Source: an uncultured Dysosmobacter sp. (lineage in GTDB: Bacteria; Bacillota; Clostridia; Oscillospirales; Oscillospiraceae). Taken from it: 45,762 nt of DNA. Positions 44,173-45,762 of this stretch are shown here, in pieces. Position numbers and translations under genes: made by a program. The notes beneath the pieces were generated by a model. It ran no database searches and was not told the DNA's origin. It worked only from the letters and a program-made list of their open reading frames with translations. Location: the NCBI RefSeq assembly GCF_947631635.1, contig NZ_CANRMB010000030.1, forward strand, positions 1 to 45,762, written 5' to 3'. How positions within the stretch are numbered: position 1 is the first letter of the stretch; each line of letters opens with the position of its first letter.

Positions 44173-44206
44173 AGGAAAGCGTACCTGAAATCAGGTACGC
44201 TTTCCT
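44173..44206. terminator. Bidirectional terminator between the rhodanese and the TPR gene
   Basis: A perfect 16-bp stem (44173-44188 with 44191-44206) with an AA loop, ending in CTTTCCT and TTAT runs. It starts right after the rhodanese stop codon. Confidence 0.75.
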
Positions 44207-44216
44207 CTTATCCCCT

Positions 44217-45677
44217 TCACCGGATCGGCTCCTCTGGAAGCAGCTTCCTCCAGAGATATTGGAAATCCGCGGTGCGCAGGAGGCCGCTGTCCCCGCAGTC
44301 CCTCGCGGCCCGCAGGTCCTCCCGTGCGCGCTCGTCGTCCCCTGTCCAGTGCAGGCGGTATGCCCGGCTCACCAGATAGACCCCGAGATTGGCCGGGTCC
44401 AGCTCCATCAGCCGGGAGATATCCTGAATATGGCGCAGGCAGCGGTTTTTTGTGGCCGCGGTGGGGCATCTGGCCCGGAGTATCAGGATGTTGTCCGGCT
44501 CCAGCTCCAGAGCGGCGGTCAGGTTTCGGTCCGCCTCCAGATTGTTTCGCAGTCTTTTAAAGCAATGCGCCCGCAGGACATACAGCCTCCAGTCGGCTCC
44601 CGCTTTCAAATGTTCTCCGCACAATTCAACGGCCCGGCGGACATCCCCTACATCCAGCAGGTCAAAGACATCCTGATACCGTCCCTCGCAGATCTCATAT
44701 GCGCGGGTAAGGGCGTTGTCCGTCTCCAGCAGGTCCGTGGCCTCTGACCCATGGGAGACCGAAGCTGTGGGGTCTGTCTGCTCCGCGCCTCTGGGGCTTG
44801 GCGCGTTCTGCGTCTTGGCACGCGGCTGTTCAGCGGCGGGCTGACTGCCGTCCAATGCCCGGATCATCCCTTCCATGACGGATTCCCTGTGTCCGCAGGC
44901 CTGACAGGTGTAAGTCCCGCAATAAAACGCCAGGCTTTTCTCCTCTTTCCAGTTTCCCAAGAGGCGCAGGACGCTGCCGAGCCAAAGATATGTATCCGTA
45001 TAGGTCTTTCGGTCCCATCGCCGGAACCAGGTCCTGGCCGACTTGATTTTTTTCCGCTGTTTTGCGTCGGAAAGCTCCAGGTCCTCATCCAGAAAGCCGC
45101 ATTGCCCGCACTGGACAAAGCAGGTGTCCCAGCCGCTCATGAGCAGGGCAAAGGCCGCTCTCCGGTCTCCCAGCAGTCCCAGAAGGCCGGTGCAAAACAG
45201 GGTGCGGGCGGCCTCGTCCAGCTGCCGCAGGTCCTCCGTTCTTTGAAACAGAAGCTTTTTTGCCCTCTCTCCAAGGACCGCGATACTCTCCTGATAGCTG
45301 TCCCGGATCTCCTGCGGCACAGCTTCCCCGTGGTGGTTCCAGGGGACGTCCGTGGCCAGACAGACGCCCATCTCTGATAAGATCAGCACCTGCCACCGGA
45401 AGTCCCCCGCCGCCTCTTTTTCTTCCAGCAGCTTTGCCATATACGGCAGGACCAGATAGATGGCGCTGTAAAAGCTCATTTGATGGGAAAGTCCCTCACA
45501 CAGATTGTCGAAGGCGATCCGGTAGTCGTCCTTCTCCTCCGTGTCCAGCCGCCGCAGCTTCTGTTGGGGCGGGGGCGCCGTTGTTCCATCCATCAAAACC
45601 TCCACTTCCCGCCTGACACTGCCATATGCGCCCCGGTACGCCTCCCACAGGGCGGATGAAAACTCTGTCAACCGCAT
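44217..45677 (-). CDS. TPR protein with two CxxC knuckles, function unknown
   Basis: Product of 486 residues. Residues 1-180 are helical and unfamiliar (MRLTEFSSALWEAYRGAYGS, MSFYSAIYLVLPYMAKLLEE). CFVQCGQCGF (186-195) and YCGTYTCQACGH (252-263) give two CxxC pairs (190/193 and 258/261) that could share one zinc ion, separated by a helical segment. A polar linker (about 278-330) leads to TPR-like repeats with LRNNLEADRNLTAALELEPDN and LMELDPANLGVYLVSRAYRLHWTGDDERAREDL. GAGGTCA lies four bases before the ATG at 45677; the in-frame extension to 45743 lacks a ribosome site. Related architectures occur in SMI1-type immunity neighbourhoods, but no toxin gene is visible here. Confidence 0.78.
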   Translation of the reverse strand: MRLTEFSSALWEAYRGAYGSVRREVEVLMDGTTAPPPQQKLRRLDTEEKDDYRIAFDNLCEGLSHQMSFYSAIYLVLPYMAKLLEEKEAAGDFRWQVLILSEMGVCLATDVPWNHHGEAVPQEIRDSYQESIAVLGERAKKLLFQRTEDLRQLDEAARTLFCTGLLGLLGDRRAAFALLMSGWDTCFVQCGQCGFLDEDLELSDAKQRKKIKSARTWFRRWDRKTYTDTYLWLGSVLRLLGNWKEEKSLAFYCGTYTCQACGHRESVMEGMIRALDGSQPAAEQPRAKTQNAPSPRGAEQTDPTASVSHGSEATDLLETDNALTRAYEICEGRYQDVFDLLDVGDVRRAVELCGEHLKAGADWRLYVLRAHCFKRLRNNLEADRNLTAALELEPDNILILRARCPTAATKNRCLRHIQDISRLMELDPANLGVYLVSRAYRLHWTGDDERAREDLRAARDCGDSGLLRTADFQYLWRKLLPEEPIR

Positions 45678-45762
45678 GACTTGACCTCGGGAGTGTCCAA
45701 ACACGCAGTTAAAGGAAGTCAAAGAGAGAAAATGGCACAGCAATCCCTGGATGTTTGGAGCG

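Overview
The window looks like chromosomal DNA of a GC-rich, spore-forming, butyrate-producing gut Clostridium of the Oscillospiraceae type (Flavonifractor, Lawsonibacter and Intestinimonas are plausible relatives). This rests on butyryl-CoA dehydrogenase, 3-hydroxybutyryl-CoA dehydrogenase and EtfB in one operon, sporulation sigma-G, a T-box before alaS, strong AGGAGG ribosome binding sites, and a glutaminyl-tRNA synthetase. Genus and species cannot be fixed by reading alone. Nearly all of the sequence is housekeeping DNA with short intergenic gaps; no rRNA, tRNA or CRISPR array was seen.

Layout. 1-2400: butyrate operon (hbd, bcd, etfB) with a consensus-like Rex operator upstream, divergent from a TrmB methyltransferase carrying an extra C-terminal domain. 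3540-6940: a chain of hairpins, rpsB-tsf, ylmC and sigG. 7000-12300: a visibly AT-richer block with methionine gamma-lyase, a LysR regulator, an NhaC-family transporter and an EamA transporter. 12300-19600: a non-coding stretch, a small sporulator protein, glnS, a thioesterase, and the operon HTH-comEC-holA-rnmV. 19700-25800: a secreted methionine-rich SLH protein, a second hairpin chain, and alaS with its T-box followed by cupin, unknown and HIT genes. 25790-30130: small unknown genes, an XRE regulator with a glycine-pentad repeat domain, and an ECF sigma/DUF4179 pair. 30200-35830: the operon mltG-U32 protein-FAD oxidoreductase, a tiny cysteine-rich protein, and a tagA-tmk operon. 35900-42000: EamA transporter, alkyladenine glycosylase, HAD phosphatase, pentapeptide protein, membrane XRE regulator, PcrA helicase. 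42200-45762: metallo-beta-lactamase-fold protein, a 558-bp transposon-like cassette, a rhodanese, and a TPR/zinc-knuckle protein.

The most notable observation is the AT-rich cassette at 43112-43669. It has 23-bp imperfect inverted ends (21 of 23 match) and is flanked by an exact 8-bp direct repeat (TCAATCAG). It contains no transposase but does contain one small membrane-anchored protein gene with no ordinary start codon. It looks like a mobile insertion cassette that needs a transposase from elsewhere. Other points worth a second look are the two palindrome chains in convergent gaps, the TrmB fusion, the XRE protein with 14 consecutive GxxAx-type pentads, a metallo-beta-lactamase-fold protein with Asn in place of a metal-binding His, and regulatory sites for Rex, sigma-F and Spo0A read directly from the sequence.
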